Shown one piece after another: positions 50,427 to 58,793 of a DNA stretch of 64,000 bases (the first letter of the stretch is position 1; each line of letters begins with the position of its first letter). Position numbers and translations under genes: made by a program. The notes under the pieces were generated by a model. The model saw nothing but the letters and a program-made list of their open reading frames with translations. It did not search any database and was not told the DNA's origin. The stretch is taken from the NCBI RefSeq assembly GCF_004217145.1, contig NZ_SHKR01000012.1:558001-622000 (forward strand), in the 5' to 3' direction. The DNA comes from Kribbella rubisoli (GTDB taxonomy: Bacteria; Actinomycetota; Actinomycetes; Propionibacteriales; Kribbellaceae).

Positions 50427-52541
50427 TCAGTTGCTGAGGGCAACGGGTACGGCGAACGCGGTCTCGCCGGATTTCAACGTGAGGACGGCGGCGTCCGCGC
50501 TGTCCGGGAGCTTGCCCTTGAACGTGATCGTGCCGTGCTGGGTGCCGCCGGTCGCCACCTTGCTCGGCCAGCTGCTGCGCCGGGTGTCGGCGCGCAGGGC
50601 GGTGCCGTCCGCGGCGGTGAACGTCGCTCCGGCGATCGGGATCGTGACCGGCTCCTTGGCGCCGTTGGCAAGCATCACCTCGACGCGGGTGAAATGGCTT
50701 GTATACGTGACGTTCTCGACCGTGACGGTGACCGCGCCGGACGGCTTCGCGATGGGTTTGACCAGCCGGTCCTCACCAGATTCGTTGCCGGTCAGGTAGC
50801 CGCCGACGTACTCCGTGCCCGCCGTCAGCACGAACCCGCCGACGCCGACGCCGACGAGCACGACGGCGATCGCGATCAGAATCGACACGTCGAGCCGTCC
50901 GGGACGGTGGTCCTTCGGCGCGGCCGCATCGAGCAACGCGAGCACCATTGCCACCACCAACGCAATCCCCGGCGGCACCAGCCACCGCAGCGCGCCCCCA
51001 GGCCCGTCGGCGAGGAACGTGACGATCAGGTTCACGATGAGCCCGAGGACGATGATCCCCGCGCTAACGATCAGCAGACGAGGCAGCCGCACCGTCCCGA
51101 CGGCATCCCCCTCGCCCCCCGCCGCACGCCGCTCCGCGCTCGAGCTCCGCTCTGCGTTCGTGTGGCGGTCTGCGTTCGTGCCCAGCTCGGCATCCGTCCG
51201 GCGGTCTGTGCTGGCGCCGCGCTCGGCGTTCGTCCGCCGGTCTGCGTTGGCGCGTCGATCCGCATTCGTACGCCGGTCCGCGCCGGGCAGCCGTCGCTCC
51301 GCCGGCGCCCTGCTCGGTTCCGGCCAGTTGTCCGACTGGCTCCAGTTCGGCTCCGCCTGCTCGACCCGCGCCGAGATCTCCCACGGCGACCGAACCGGCT
51401 CCGGATTGTCAGCCGATGGATAAGCCGCCCAACCCCCATCGCCCGCCCGCCCGACCGGTTCCTCAACCTCAAACCCAGGCACAACCCCAGCAGCCCCGTA
51501 CTCCTCCTCACCCCGATACGCCGGTTCGCCGTACTCCTCACCACCGCCGACGGCCTCGTCCGCCTGGTACTCGGCGGCCTGGTACTCGGCCGCAGCGTCG
51601 CCCTGGTACGCCAGTCCGCCGTACTCCTCACCACCGCCGACCGCGTCAGCTCCCCACGGCTCCTCAGCGGGCGGGAACGCTCCACCGGACGCAGGACCCG
51701 CAGGTCCCGGCGGGGCAACTGAAGGCGCCTCTTGAGCCGCGAAGCCGGCGTACCCGGGGCCGTCGGCCGAGCCCCCGGACCTGCGCTCACGCGTGTATCC
51801 CGAGTCGGCAGGCTCGTACCCGCGCGCGTCGGGCGAGCCCCCGGGCGTGGGCTCAGGCGCGTACCCGGGGTCGGACGCAGGCTCGTGCCCGCGAGCGGCG
51901 GGGGAGGCGCCGGGCGTGGGCTCAGGTGTGTACCCCGGGTCGGGCTCCGGCGCGTACGCCGGGTTGGGCTCGGGCGTGTATCCGGAGACGGGCGTGGGCT
52001 CATACCGGGGCTCGGCAGGCGCGTACTCGGGCGCCGCCGTGCCGGAGCTTGCACCCGCACTCGCACCCGAAGCGGCACCCGCAGCCACAGCAGAACCTGG
52101 AGCAGCACCAGCAGCCGCACCCGGACCCGGAGCGGCTGGGGACCGGTGTCCCGCGGCGCGGGCCTCGCCCGACCCGGCCTCGCCCGACCCGGCCTCGTTC
52201 GACTCGACCCCGTCCGGCTGGGTGGTGGCCGGCATGACCCGGTCGGGGCTGGTGGATTTGTGGAAGGTGAGGATCGAGCGGCCGATGTGGATGCGGTCGC
52301 CTGTGCTGAGGGCGGTGGGGGCGGTGATGCGGTGGCCGTTGAGGCCGGTGCCGTTGCGGGACTCGTCGTGGAGGGTCCAGGTGGTGCCGTCGCGGGACAG
52401 GCGGGCGTGGATGCGGGAGATCTGGTCGTCGGCCTGTAGCCGGATGTCGGCGTTGGAGGCGCGGCCGATGGTGAACGTGTCGGTCCCGGCCGGCAGCGTC
52501 CAGCGCTGCTCACCGAGCGACAGCACGAATTCGGTTTCCAC
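50427..52541 (-). CDS. large FHA-domain membrane protein with repeats
   Basis: 704 residues. The FHA domain at about 1-95 (FTIGRASNADIRL, DQISRIHARLSRDG, NGTGLNGHRI) binds phosphothreonine. A long disordered part follows: Ala/Gly-rich (about 125-170), PGYxPEP repeats (about 180-265), and NADRR-type repeats (about 430-480). Three membrane helices lie at about 505-600, and a C-terminal beta-rich external domain has AVTVTVENVTYTSHFTRVEV. Likely a phosphorylation-responsive membrane scaffold; no Ser/Thr kinase is adjacent. Confidence 0.75.
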   Translation of the reverse strand: METEFVLSLGEQRWTLPAGTDTFTIGRASNADIRLQADDQISRIHARLSRDGTTWTLHDESRNGTGLNGHRITAPTALSTGDRIHIGRSILTFHKSTSPDRVMPATTQPDGVESNEAGSGEAGSGEARAAGHRSPAAPGPGAAAGAAPGSAVAAGAASGASAGASSGTAAPEYAPAEPRYEPTPVSGYTPEPNPAYAPEPDPGYTPEPTPGASPAARGHEPASDPGYAPEPTPGGSPDARGYEPADSGYTRERRSGGSADGPGYAGFAAQEAPSVAPPGPAGPASGGAFPPAEEPWGADAVGGGEEYGGLAYQGDAAAEYQAAEYQADEAVGGGEEYGEPAYRGEEEYGAAGVVPGFEVEEPVGRAGDGGWAAYPSADNPEPVRSPWEISARVEQAEPNWSQSDNWPEPSRAPAERRLPGADRRTNADRRANADRRTNAERGASTDRRTDAELGTNADRHTNAERSSSAERRAAGGEGDAVGTVRLPRLLIVSAGIIVLGLIVNLIVTFLADGPGGALRWLVPPGIALVVAMVLALLDAAAPKDHRPGRLDVSILIAIAVVLVGVGVGGFVLTAGTEYVGGYLTGNESGEDRLVKPIAKPSGAVTVTVENVTYTSHFTRVEVMLANGAKEPVTIPIAGATFTAADGTALRADTRRSSWPSKVATGGTQHGTITFKGKLPDSADAAVLTLKSGETAFAVPVALSN

Positions 52542-53014
52542 TCACACCCCAGCCGGCGTCATCGTGATCGCGTTCCGTCGCGCCGCTGCCGGCGTGTCGC
52601 ACCCCGCCACAGCCAACCCGTCTGCGCGATTCTGCCATCCGCGCCCGCTCCGGACCACCGGCAGTACCCCACCAGCACCCTCCGCGACAACCCCCTCACA
52701 GCCCGGCCCGACGCTCCCGGCGTACAGCCTCCGGTTGTCACAAATCTCAGGATTCGGTCGCCTTTGTCAGCTGTTAGTAGCGATGACAACGCGATCAGTT
52801 GTCTTTGCGGTGCCAACGGCACGGTAGCGCCTTGCCCGGGTGGGGTCGCGGACATAGTGTCCCCCCGCGCGATTCATCGGGGCCGGATGAAAAGGGGGAC
52901 CCAGTAACAGGCCCGATGAGTAGGCCGGAGGTTCCGGGCGGAGTGGTGCACCGCCTGCAGTCCGGCGAGGCGCAACCCGCCCAAAGCACCGTATTCGCGA
53001 AGGGACCAATACCA
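52542..53014. other. 473-bp intergenic region before the M4 protease
   Basis: No gene supported. It contains GACAAC-N7-GTTGTC (52785-52790 and 52798-52803), a possible operator, plus two further TTGTCA/TTTGTCA motifs. It must hold divergent promoters of the FHA and protease genes, but no clear -35/-10 pair was recognised. Confidence 0.5.
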
Positions 53015-55327
53015 ATGGTCTTGTTCCAGCGTTCTCGCAAGCCTGCCGTCGTACTGGGGCTTACCGGCCTCGCCGCGGCAGCACTCGCCGGATTCGGTAC
53101 GTCGGCCGCAGGGGCCGCGCCGAGTGCGGCACCCCCGCCCCGGCCCTCGCAGGCGCAGTCGAAGGCGTTCGCCGTCGATTCCGCGTCGTCCCTGGTCGCC
53201 GGCCGGCCGAGCGCACTGCACGCCTCGAAGGACGACAAGTTCACCGCGAAATCGGTGATCTCGGAGCCGTCCGGCCTGCAGTACGTCCCCTACGAGCGTT
53301 CGTACAAGGGTCTCCCGGTCATCGGTGGTGACTTCGTCGTCGTTACCGACGCCAAGGGGGCCGTGAAATCCACCTCGGTCGCCCAGACCACCGCCGTACC
53401 CGACCTGTCGACGACGGCCAAGGTGACCGCCGCGGCAGCGCTGAAGACGGCGACCAAGCAGCTGAAGAAGGTCGACTCCTCGACCACGCCGACGCTCGCG
53501 GTCTACGCGCTCAACGGCACTCCGAAGCTCGCCTGGCAGTCCCGGGTCACCGGCCGCAGCGCCAGCGAGCCGTCGAGTCTGTCGGTGTACGTCGACGCGC
53601 AGAGCGGCAAGGTGCTCGGTACGCAGGAGCACGTGATGGCCGGCAACGGCACCGCGGCGTACAGCGGACCGAACCCGGTCCACCTGGACACCACGCTGTC
53701 CGGCAGCACGTACTCGATGAAGGACCCGAACACCACCAACCAGTCCTGCCAGGACGCGGCGAACAACACCACGTTCTCCGGTCCGGACGACAACTGGGGC
53801 AACGGGACGGCGTCCAACAAGGAGACCGGCTGCGTCGACGCCCTGTTCACCGCGCAGACCGAGCGGCACATGCTGACCGACTGGCTCGGCCGTAACGGCT
53901 TCGACGGCAACGGCGGCGGCTGGCCGATCCGCGTCGGCCTGAACGACGAGAACGCGTACTACGACGGCACGCAGGTGCAGGTCGGCCACAACACGGCCGG
54001 CGGCTGGATCGGTTCGATGGACGTCGTGGGCCACGAACTCGGCCACGGCATCGACGACCACACCCCGGGTGGCATCTCGGGTTCGGGCACGCAGGAGTTC
54101 GTGGCCGACACCTTCGGCGCGGCCACCGAGTTCTACAGCAACCAGGGTTCTGCCTACGACCCGCCGGACTTCCTGGTCGGTGAAGAGGTCAACCTGGTCG
54201 GCAGCGGCCCGATCCGCAACATGTACAACCCGTCGGCGGTCGGCGACCCGAACTGCTACTCGAGCTCGATCCCGGGCTCCGAGGTGCACGCGGCAGCCGG
54301 TCCTGGCGACCACTGGTTCGTCCTGCTGTCCATCGGTAGCGGCGGCAACCCGAACGTGCCGACCTGCAACAGCTCGTCGGTGACCGGTCTGGGCATCCAG
54401 AAGGCCATCAAGATCATGTACAACGCGATGCTGATGAAGACCAGCAGCAGCTCGTACCTGAAGTACCGCACCTGGACCCTGACCGCGGCGAAGAACCTGT
54501 ACCCGGGCAGCTGCACCGAGTTCAACACCGTCAAGGCGGCGTGGGACGCGGTCAGCGTTCCGGCGCAGTCGGGTGACCCGACGTGCACCGTCTCCGGTGG
54601 CGTCACGGTCAACAACCCGGGCAACAAGAGCGGCACGGTCGGTACTGCGATCGCGTCGTTCACGCTGACGGCCAGCGGCGGCACCGCGCCGTACACCTGG
54701 TCCGCCACCGGTCTGCCGGCCGGCATCACCATCGGTTCCTCCACGGGCACCGTCTCCGGTACGCCGACCACCGCCGGTACCTACAACGTGACGGCCACGG
54801 CCACCGCGAGCGCGGGTGGATCCGGCAGCACGTCGTTCAGCATCACCGTCAGCTCCGTCGGCGGCGGTTGCTCCTCGCCCGGCCAGAAGCTCGGCAACGC
54901 GGGCTTCGAGACCGGTACGGCGTCGCCGTGGTCGGCCTCGGCCGGAGTGATCGACAACACCACCTCCCAGCCCGCGCACAGCGGCACCTGGAAGGCATGG
55001 ATGGACGGCTACGGCCAGACGCACACCGACACGCTGAGCCAGTCGGTCACCATCCCGTCCGGCTGCGCGGCAACGCTCACCTTCTACCTGCACATCGATT
55101 CTGCGGAGACCACTACGACTACGCAGTACGACAAGCTCACGGTGAAGGCGGGCTCGACCACGCTGGCGACGTACTCGAACCTGAACAAGGCGAGCGGCTA
55201 CTCGCTCAAGTCGTTCAACCTCTCGTCGTTCGCCGGCCAGACGGTGTCGATCAGCTTCACCGGCACCGAAGACAGCTCCCTGCAGACCTCGTTCGTCGTC
55301 GACGACACGGGCCTCAACCTGAGCTGA
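53015..55327 (+). CDS. secreted M4-family (thermolysin-like) metalloprotease
   Basis: 770 residues. Signal peptide (about 1-35, AAALAGFGTSAAGAA), FTP-type propeptide (FTAKSVISEPSGLQYVPYERSYKGLPVIGGD in parts), and catalytic domain with HELGH at 340-344 and the third ligand E361 in QEFVADTFG. At the C-terminus are a putative Ig-like (He_PIG) domain (PAGITIGSSTGTVSGTPTTAG as motif region) and a jelly-roll-like domain (GNAGFETGTASPWS). ATG 53015 follows AGGGA; earlier in-frame starts lack a signal sequence. An extracellular protease. Confidence 0.93.
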   Translation: MVLFQRSRKPAVVLGLTGLAAAALAGFGTSAAGAAPSAAPPPRPSQAQSKAFAVDSASSLVAGRPSALHASKDDKFTAKSVISEPSGLQYVPYERSYKGLPVIGGDFVVVTDAKGAVKSTSVAQTTAVPDLSTTAKVTAAAALKTATKQLKKVDSSTTPTLAVYALNGTPKLAWQSRVTGRSASEPSSLSVYVDAQSGKVLGTQEHVMAGNGTAAYSGPNPVHLDTTLSGSTYSMKDPNTTNQSCQDAANNTTFSGPDDNWGNGTASNKETGCVDALFTAQTERHMLTDWLGRNGFDGNGGGWPIRVGLNDENAYYDGTQVQVGHNTAGGWIGSMDVVGHELGHGIDDHTPGGISGSGTQEFVADTFGAATEFYSNQGSAYDPPDFLVGEEVNLVGSGPIRNMYNPSAVGDPNCYSSSIPGSEVHAAAGPGDHWFVLLSIGSGGNPNVPTCNSSSVTGLGIQKAIKIMYNAMLMKTSSSSYLKYRTWTLTAAKNLYPGSCTEFNTVKAAWDAVSVPAQSGDPTCTVSGGVTVNNPGNKSGTVGTAIASFTLTASGGTAPYTWSATGLPAGITIGSSTGTVSGTPTTAGTYNVTATATASAGGSGSTSFSITVSSVGGGCSSPGQKLGNAGFETGTASPWSASAGVIDNTTSQPAHSGTWKAWMDGYGQTHTDTLSQSVTIPSGCAATLTFYLHIDSAETTTTTQYDKLTVKAGSTTLATYSNLNKASGYSLKSFNLSSFAGQTVSISFTGTEDSSLQTSFVVDDTGLNLS

Positions 55328-55342
55328 CCCCCTGAAAAGAAC

Positions 55343-55376
55343 CCGGCCGCCGCACCTTCGGGGGTGCGGCGGCCGG
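55343..55376. terminator. bidirectional hairpin terminator
   Basis: A perfect 14-bp stem (CCGGCCGCCGCACC, 55343-55356; complement 55363-55376) with loop TTCGGG, between the convergent protease and esterase genes. Little T follows on either side, so it may act as a factor-independent or RNA-stabilising hairpin. Confidence 0.75.
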
Positions 55377-55389
55377 CTCAGGTTGCGGC

Positions 55390-56592
55390 TCAGTTGAGGG
55401 ACATCCTGGGCTCGCCGTTGACGAGGCCGGTGCCGGCGATGGTGCAGGTGCCGCCGCGGTTCTGGGTGTAGGTCTGGCGGACGCAGTTGCGGAGTGCGAG
55501 TTGGGCCCAGTAGTTGGGGTGTAGGGACTCCTGGATGAAGTAGTTCGAGCCGATCGTGGTGACGGTGCGGATCTGGTTGATCCACTCGGTCTTGTCGACG
55601 GCGGTGGGCTGGGTCCAGGAGCTGAGGCCGACTTCCTCGTACAGGCCGACAGTCTTCTCACACAGGCGGCGGCCGTTGAAGGCGGATTGGAGTTCGAGCA
55701 GGCGGGCGTTGCCGAGGCCGGACTGGCCGATCGCGGCGCGGACGGTGTTGTTGATCGTGAGCAGTGCGGTCGCGTTGGCCCAGTCGGCGTCGGCGTTCCA
55801 GAAGCCGCAGCCGCCGGTGCTCTGCCGGGTGAAACCGCTCTGGCTGTACCGGAACCCGCTGGCCGACGGGATCGGCGACGGATACGTCTGTACGACGAGG
55901 CTCCACGCGGTGTCGCCGTACCCGGCGTTGCGCATCGCGGTGCGGACGTTCTGGAACGCGGTCGCGATTCTGGCGCGGACGGTGGTGATGTTGGCGGAGG
56001 TGAAGTTGGCGACGACGGACGAGTCGTCCTTGCAGTAGTCGGGATCCCAGGACGGTGACAGCAGGAAGTCCTGCACGCACTGGGTGACGATCGACGCGAA
56101 GTTGAAGTCGTTGCCGCCGATCGAGACCACGACCTGCTTCACGTTGTGGCTGACGGCGAACTGCTGCAGCATCTTCGCCTGACCGAGGTTGCCGGCGCCG
56201 TCGTCGTAGAAGTCGATGCCCGGCTTGAAGTAGTCGCCGGTGGCGGTCGTGGTCTTCGCGCCGGAGCAGGCCAGGTTCAGTCCGCCGACGCCGCCGCCGA
56301 TGTACGCCTCGGCAGACTGGCTGCGGTGGCATCGCGGGATCTGCTCGGCGGTGTGGCTCGCGTTGTCGTGGTAGGCGTGAGCACCGAGCGCGTCGGCCGG
56401 TGCCTCGGAGTCGTTCGAGCTACCGGCCCAGCGGCCGGCCTCACCCGAGATGTAGGAATCCCCAACGGTGACGACGTATGGCGTACCAGAGCCAGGGCCG
56501 TCGGCGTGTGCCGGGGGAGCGACCAGGCCGAGCCCGGTCAGGGAGAGTAGGAGGATTGCTGCGGACACTCGACGACTTCTCGGAACTCTCAT
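55390..56592 (-). CDS. secreted SGNH/GDSL-type esterase
   Basis: 400 residues. Signal peptide ends after AHA at about residue 30. Block I is VTVGDSYISGE (Ser46), block III VVSIGGNDFNF, and block V SLHPNYWAQLALRNC with Asp replaced by Ser-Leu-His context. Several cysteines suit disulfides. An extracellular lipase/esterase-like enzyme of actinomycetes. 10-bp tandem repeats lie upstream. Confidence 0.88.
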   Translation of the reverse strand: MRVPRSRRVSAAILLLSLTGLGLVAPPAHADGPGSGTPYVVTVGDSYISGEAGRWAGSSNDSEAPADALGAHAYHDNASHTAEQIPRCHRSQSAEAYIGGGVGGLNLACSGAKTTTATGDYFKPGIDFYDDGAGNLGQAKMLQQFAVSHNVKQVVVSIGGNDFNFASIVTQCVQDFLLSPSWDPDYCKDDSSVVANFTSANITTVRARIATAFQNVRTAMRNAGYGDTAWSLVVQTYPSPIPSASGFRYSQSGFTRQSTGGCGFWNADADWANATALLTINNTVRAAIGQSGLGNARLLELQSAFNGRRLCEKTVGLYEEVGLSSWTQPTAVDKTEWINQIRTVTTIGSNYFIQESLHPNYWAQLALRNCVRQTYTQNRGGTCTIAGTGLVNGEPRMSLN

Positions 56593-56730
56593 CCGGAAGG
56601 CCTCTCTCGCCGGAGTTCGGTGATCTCAGGACCCCCACCAGATCACCGTCGGCGTCAAGGTACTCCCGGGTAACCATCATTGGTAGACCGAGCGTACTGA
56701 CACGTTTGCGCCCTGTCACCACCGTGTCAT

Positions 56731-56785
56731 CCCGCCCAGTCCCGCCCCGTCCCGCCCCGTCTCGCCCAGTCCCGCCCGGTCCCGC
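56731..56785. repeat. decamer tandem repeat CCCGCCCCGT
   Basis: Five tandem copies of a 10-bp unit (CCCGCCCAGT, CCCGCCCCGT twice, CTCGCCCAGT, CCCGCCCGGT) plus a partial one, between the GDSL esterase start and the SRPBCC stop. The 222-bp gap holds no other clear element. Confidence 0.85.
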
Positions 56786-56814
56786 GTCAGGCCCCGCCCC
56801 GGGGCAGCCCCTGG

Positions 56815-57516
56815 TCAGCCTCCGAGGAGGTTGAGTTCCTCGGGCCAGCGTTGCTGCCACCACGCGCGCCAGCGGGTCTCCAGTTCGTCGCGGTCGGCGT
56901 CGCCGTACACGGACAGGATCGCCATCGTGGCGCCGTCCGGCTTCTGTTCGCCCGGTGGGAGGTGGCTGAGCACGAGCAGACCGTTGCCCCAGGCATCTAC
57001 TGTCAGACCGACCTGGTGCTCGCTGGTATACCAAATCTCGCCCTTGATGGGCTGACCAACGAGCTCCAGCTCGACGGGTGCGCCGGCCTGCTCGGCGGGG
57101 ATGCCCAGCTCCGTGATCGGCGACACCGGGCCGGTGCCGGAGAAGAACAGGGTGTGCCGGGGCTCGCCCGGATGCCGCTCGACGGCGAAGCGAAGTTGGT
57201 GCAAGAAGGTGATCCAGCCTTCGGTGACGTCGTCGTAGTACGCCTCCCACTCAGGGTTGGCGCCGCGCGCCGCACGCGTCAGCGTGACCCGGGACCCGCC
57301 CTCGAACGGCTCGACCTCGAACCGGTCGCCGTGGCCGAGCGTCAGCGTCGTACCCTCCTCGGTCGTCTCGGTGAAGTAGATGAGATCGATCTCCTCCTCC
57401 AATCCACCCTGCGGCCCCTCGTACTCCCAGCCGTGCCAGTGCCGGATCTTCTCCTTGTTCCGCAGGGCGTCCCAGACTGCCTCGACCGGCGCCGCGACGG
57501 TGACCACGATCTTCAT
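56815..57516 (-). CDS. SRPBCC (AHSA1-like) protein
   Basis: 233 residues. MKIVVTVAAPVEAVWDALRN and VTEGWITFLHQLRFAVE are typical SRPBCC/AHSA1 segments; a longer C-terminal extension follows. Its ATG overlaps the stop of the ArsR-type regulator, so the two form an operon, like the pair at 48 kb. Ligand unknown. Confidence 0.85.
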   Translation of the reverse strand: MKIVVTVAAPVEAVWDALRNKEKIRHWHGWEYEGPQGGLEEEIDLIYFTETTEEGTTLTLGHGDRFEVEPFEGGSRVTLTRAARGANPEWEAYYDDVTEGWITFLHQLRFAVERHPGEPRHTLFFSGTGPVSPITELGIPAEQAGAPVELELVGQPIKGEIWYTSEHQVGLTVDAWGNGLLVLSHLPPGEQKPDGATMAILSVYGDADRDELETRWRAWWQQRWPEELNLLGG

Positions 57517-58082
57517 GACTCTCCTTCGGTACGGCGGGGTGCCGGATGACCGCCCGCGATCAATCGGTACGGCCGTCCGCCTTCGCTGTCGAACTGCTCG
57601 ACGACCTGCTGTACGGCCGCGGTCAACGCATCGGTGAACCGGTGCACATCACCCGGCTCCGCGAACCGCACCTCGGCCTCGAGTGTGAATGTCAGCAGCC
57701 GCTTCCCCTCGACGTCGGCCGCGCTCTGCATCCGCGCTACATCGCGCACCGTGCCGGCGGCGACCTCGACCAGGTGCTCGGCGGCGTACTGGTCCTGGAT
57801 CTCTGTGAACGCCCGACCCATCACGCCTGGATCGACCACCAGGCCGGCGGACGCGCGCAGGATCCGCTCGGTGAACCCGCGCCGCTGCCGCTCCTCGACG
57901 AGCTCGACCAGCCCGGCCTTCTCCAGCTCGCGCAGGTGGTAGTTCACCCGCTGCCGAGGCAGGTCGAGCGCAGCCGCCACCTGGGTCGCGGACGCTGGCT
58001 CCCGCAGCAGCTCCAGCAGCCGCCGCCGGATCGGCGACAACGCCAACCGCACCTTCTCCGGCTCCTCGACGTACCGCATCAT
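57513..58082 (-). CDS. ArsR-type helix-turn-helix regulator
   Basis: 189 residues. Winged helix: VRLALSPIRRRLLELLREP, ATQVAAALDLPRQRVNYHLRELEKAGLVE in parts. The C-terminal domain resembles ligand-binding parts of bacterial ArsR-SRPBCC partners. ATG 58082 has GGAG 9 nt upstream (TTG 58097 possible). An inverted repeat just upstream (58098-58117) is a likely autoregulatory site. Confidence 0.85.
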   Translation of the reverse strand: MMRYVEEPEKVRLALSPIRRRLLELLREPASATQVAAALDLPRQRVNYHLRELEKAGLVELVEERQRRGFTERILRASAGLVVDPGVMGRAFTEIQDQYAAEHLVEVAAGTVRDVARMQSAADVEGKRLLTFTLEAEVRFAEPGDVHRFTDALTAAVQQVVEQFDSEGGRPYRLIAGGHPAPRRTEGES

Positions 58083-58097
58083 GAAGCCAATCTCCAA

Positions 58098-58117
58098 TTG
58101 ACAGGAAAATTTGTCAA
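58098..58117. promoter_or_regulatory. inverted repeat upstream of ArsR gene
   Basis: TTGACA (58098-58103) and TGTCAA (58112-58117) are inverted repeats with an 8-bp AT-rich spacer, unusual in this GC-rich DNA, ending 7 bp before the 92-bp element copy 2. Confidence 0.5.
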
Positions 58118-58123
58118 GAGGAT

Positions 58124-58215
58124 GCGGATCCCCAGGCCATCACAATCGGCGGCCTGTGTCAGCGGCCTGCGGGGCGTGGGCCGCAGCCCGCAAATGTGAT
58201 GGCCTGGAGATCCGC
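58124..58215. repeat. 92-bp hairpin element, copy 2
   Basis: The left arm (58124-58148) is identical to that of copy 1 and the right arm (58191-58215) is identical over its last 20 bases, with the inner 5 mismatched. The centre is unrelated to copy 1. Same length (92 bp), same orientation, again between divergent genes and 12 bp before the next start codon. Confidence 0.85.
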
Positions 58216-58227
58216 CGGTACGCGCGC

Positions 58228-58494
58228 ATGGGCGGCATGTCCGAGCGAGGTGCGCAGCGGGCCGATCTGCGCGAGTTGCTCGACCGCGCGCCGGCCTATC
58301 TACCCAAGCTGATGGCCGCCAAAGCCGAAGCCGAACATGCGCCGCTGGATGGCCCGTCGGCCGATCAATTGTCCGAGGATGTCACCCGCCTCCAGACAGC
58401 CCTCGACGAGGCCGAGGCCGCAAGCCACCTCCCCGACCGCCCAACAGCCGAGCCGGCCCTACACGACCTCCTCATCCGCACCCGCCTCACCTAA
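58228..58494 (+). CDS. small hypothetical helical protein
   Basis: 88 residues from ATG 58228 (MGGMSERGAQ; ATG 58237 equally possible). Ala/Glu/Leu-rich helices (LRELLDRAPAYLPKLMAAKA, VTRLQTALDEAEAASH) and no membrane segment. Not recognised. It starts 12 bp after the hairpin element. Confidence 0.45.
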   Translation: MGGMSERGAQRADLRELLDRAPAYLPKLMAAKAEAEHAPLDGPSADQLSEDVTRLQTALDEAEAASHLPDRPTAEPALHDLLIRTRLT

Positions 58495-58499
58495 CGCCG

Positions 58500-58608
58500 C
58501 CCGCCGCGGCACGCGGAGACGCCGCCGCCCGCCGCGGCACGCGGGGACCCCGCCCCCCGCCGCGGCACGCGAGGACGCCGCCCCGCCGCGGCATGTGGGG
58601 ACGTCGCA
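58500..58608. repeat. 28-bp GC-rich tandem repeat
   Basis: Four imperfect copies of a unit beginning CCCGCCGCGGCACGCGG, starting at 58500, 58528, 58556 and about 58582. It fills most of the 299-bp gap before the alpha-galactosidase gene. It is not a CRISPR array, since there are no variable spacers. Confidence 0.8.
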
Positions 58609-58725
58609 GTCCGCCGCGCGGGCTGGGGTGGCGGTGTTGTTTGGCTGTGGGTTGGATAACGGTTGCCGGGTTCTGGGATGACAACGCTGGACAGTCGTAG
58701 GGTAATTACTTAACTTCGTGAAGCA

Positions 58726-58752
58726 TTGACATTGAGGCTGGCGGGGTAAATA
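58726..58752 (+). promoter_or_regulatory. candidate promoter of alpha-galactosidase operon
   Basis: TTGACA (58726-58731) and TAAATA (58747-58752) with a 15-bp spacer, 41 bp before the GTG start. The AT-rich strip from 58705 onward contrasts with its surroundings. CTTCGTGAAG (58714-58723), partly palindromic, may be an operator half-site. Confidence 0.4.
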
Positions 58753-58793
58753 GTTCCGTCCTGAAATCAATCAGAAAGCAGAGTGAATCAACA

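Noticed and set aside
52874..55585. 903-codon open frame on the minus strand
   Set aside because: It lies antisense to the M4 protease, whose domains and active site are clear; the translated frame has no recognisable motif.
58500..58608. CRISPR-like repeat array
   Set aside because: Units are directly adjacent with no unique spacers, and no cas gene is nearby; it is an ordinary tandem repeat.
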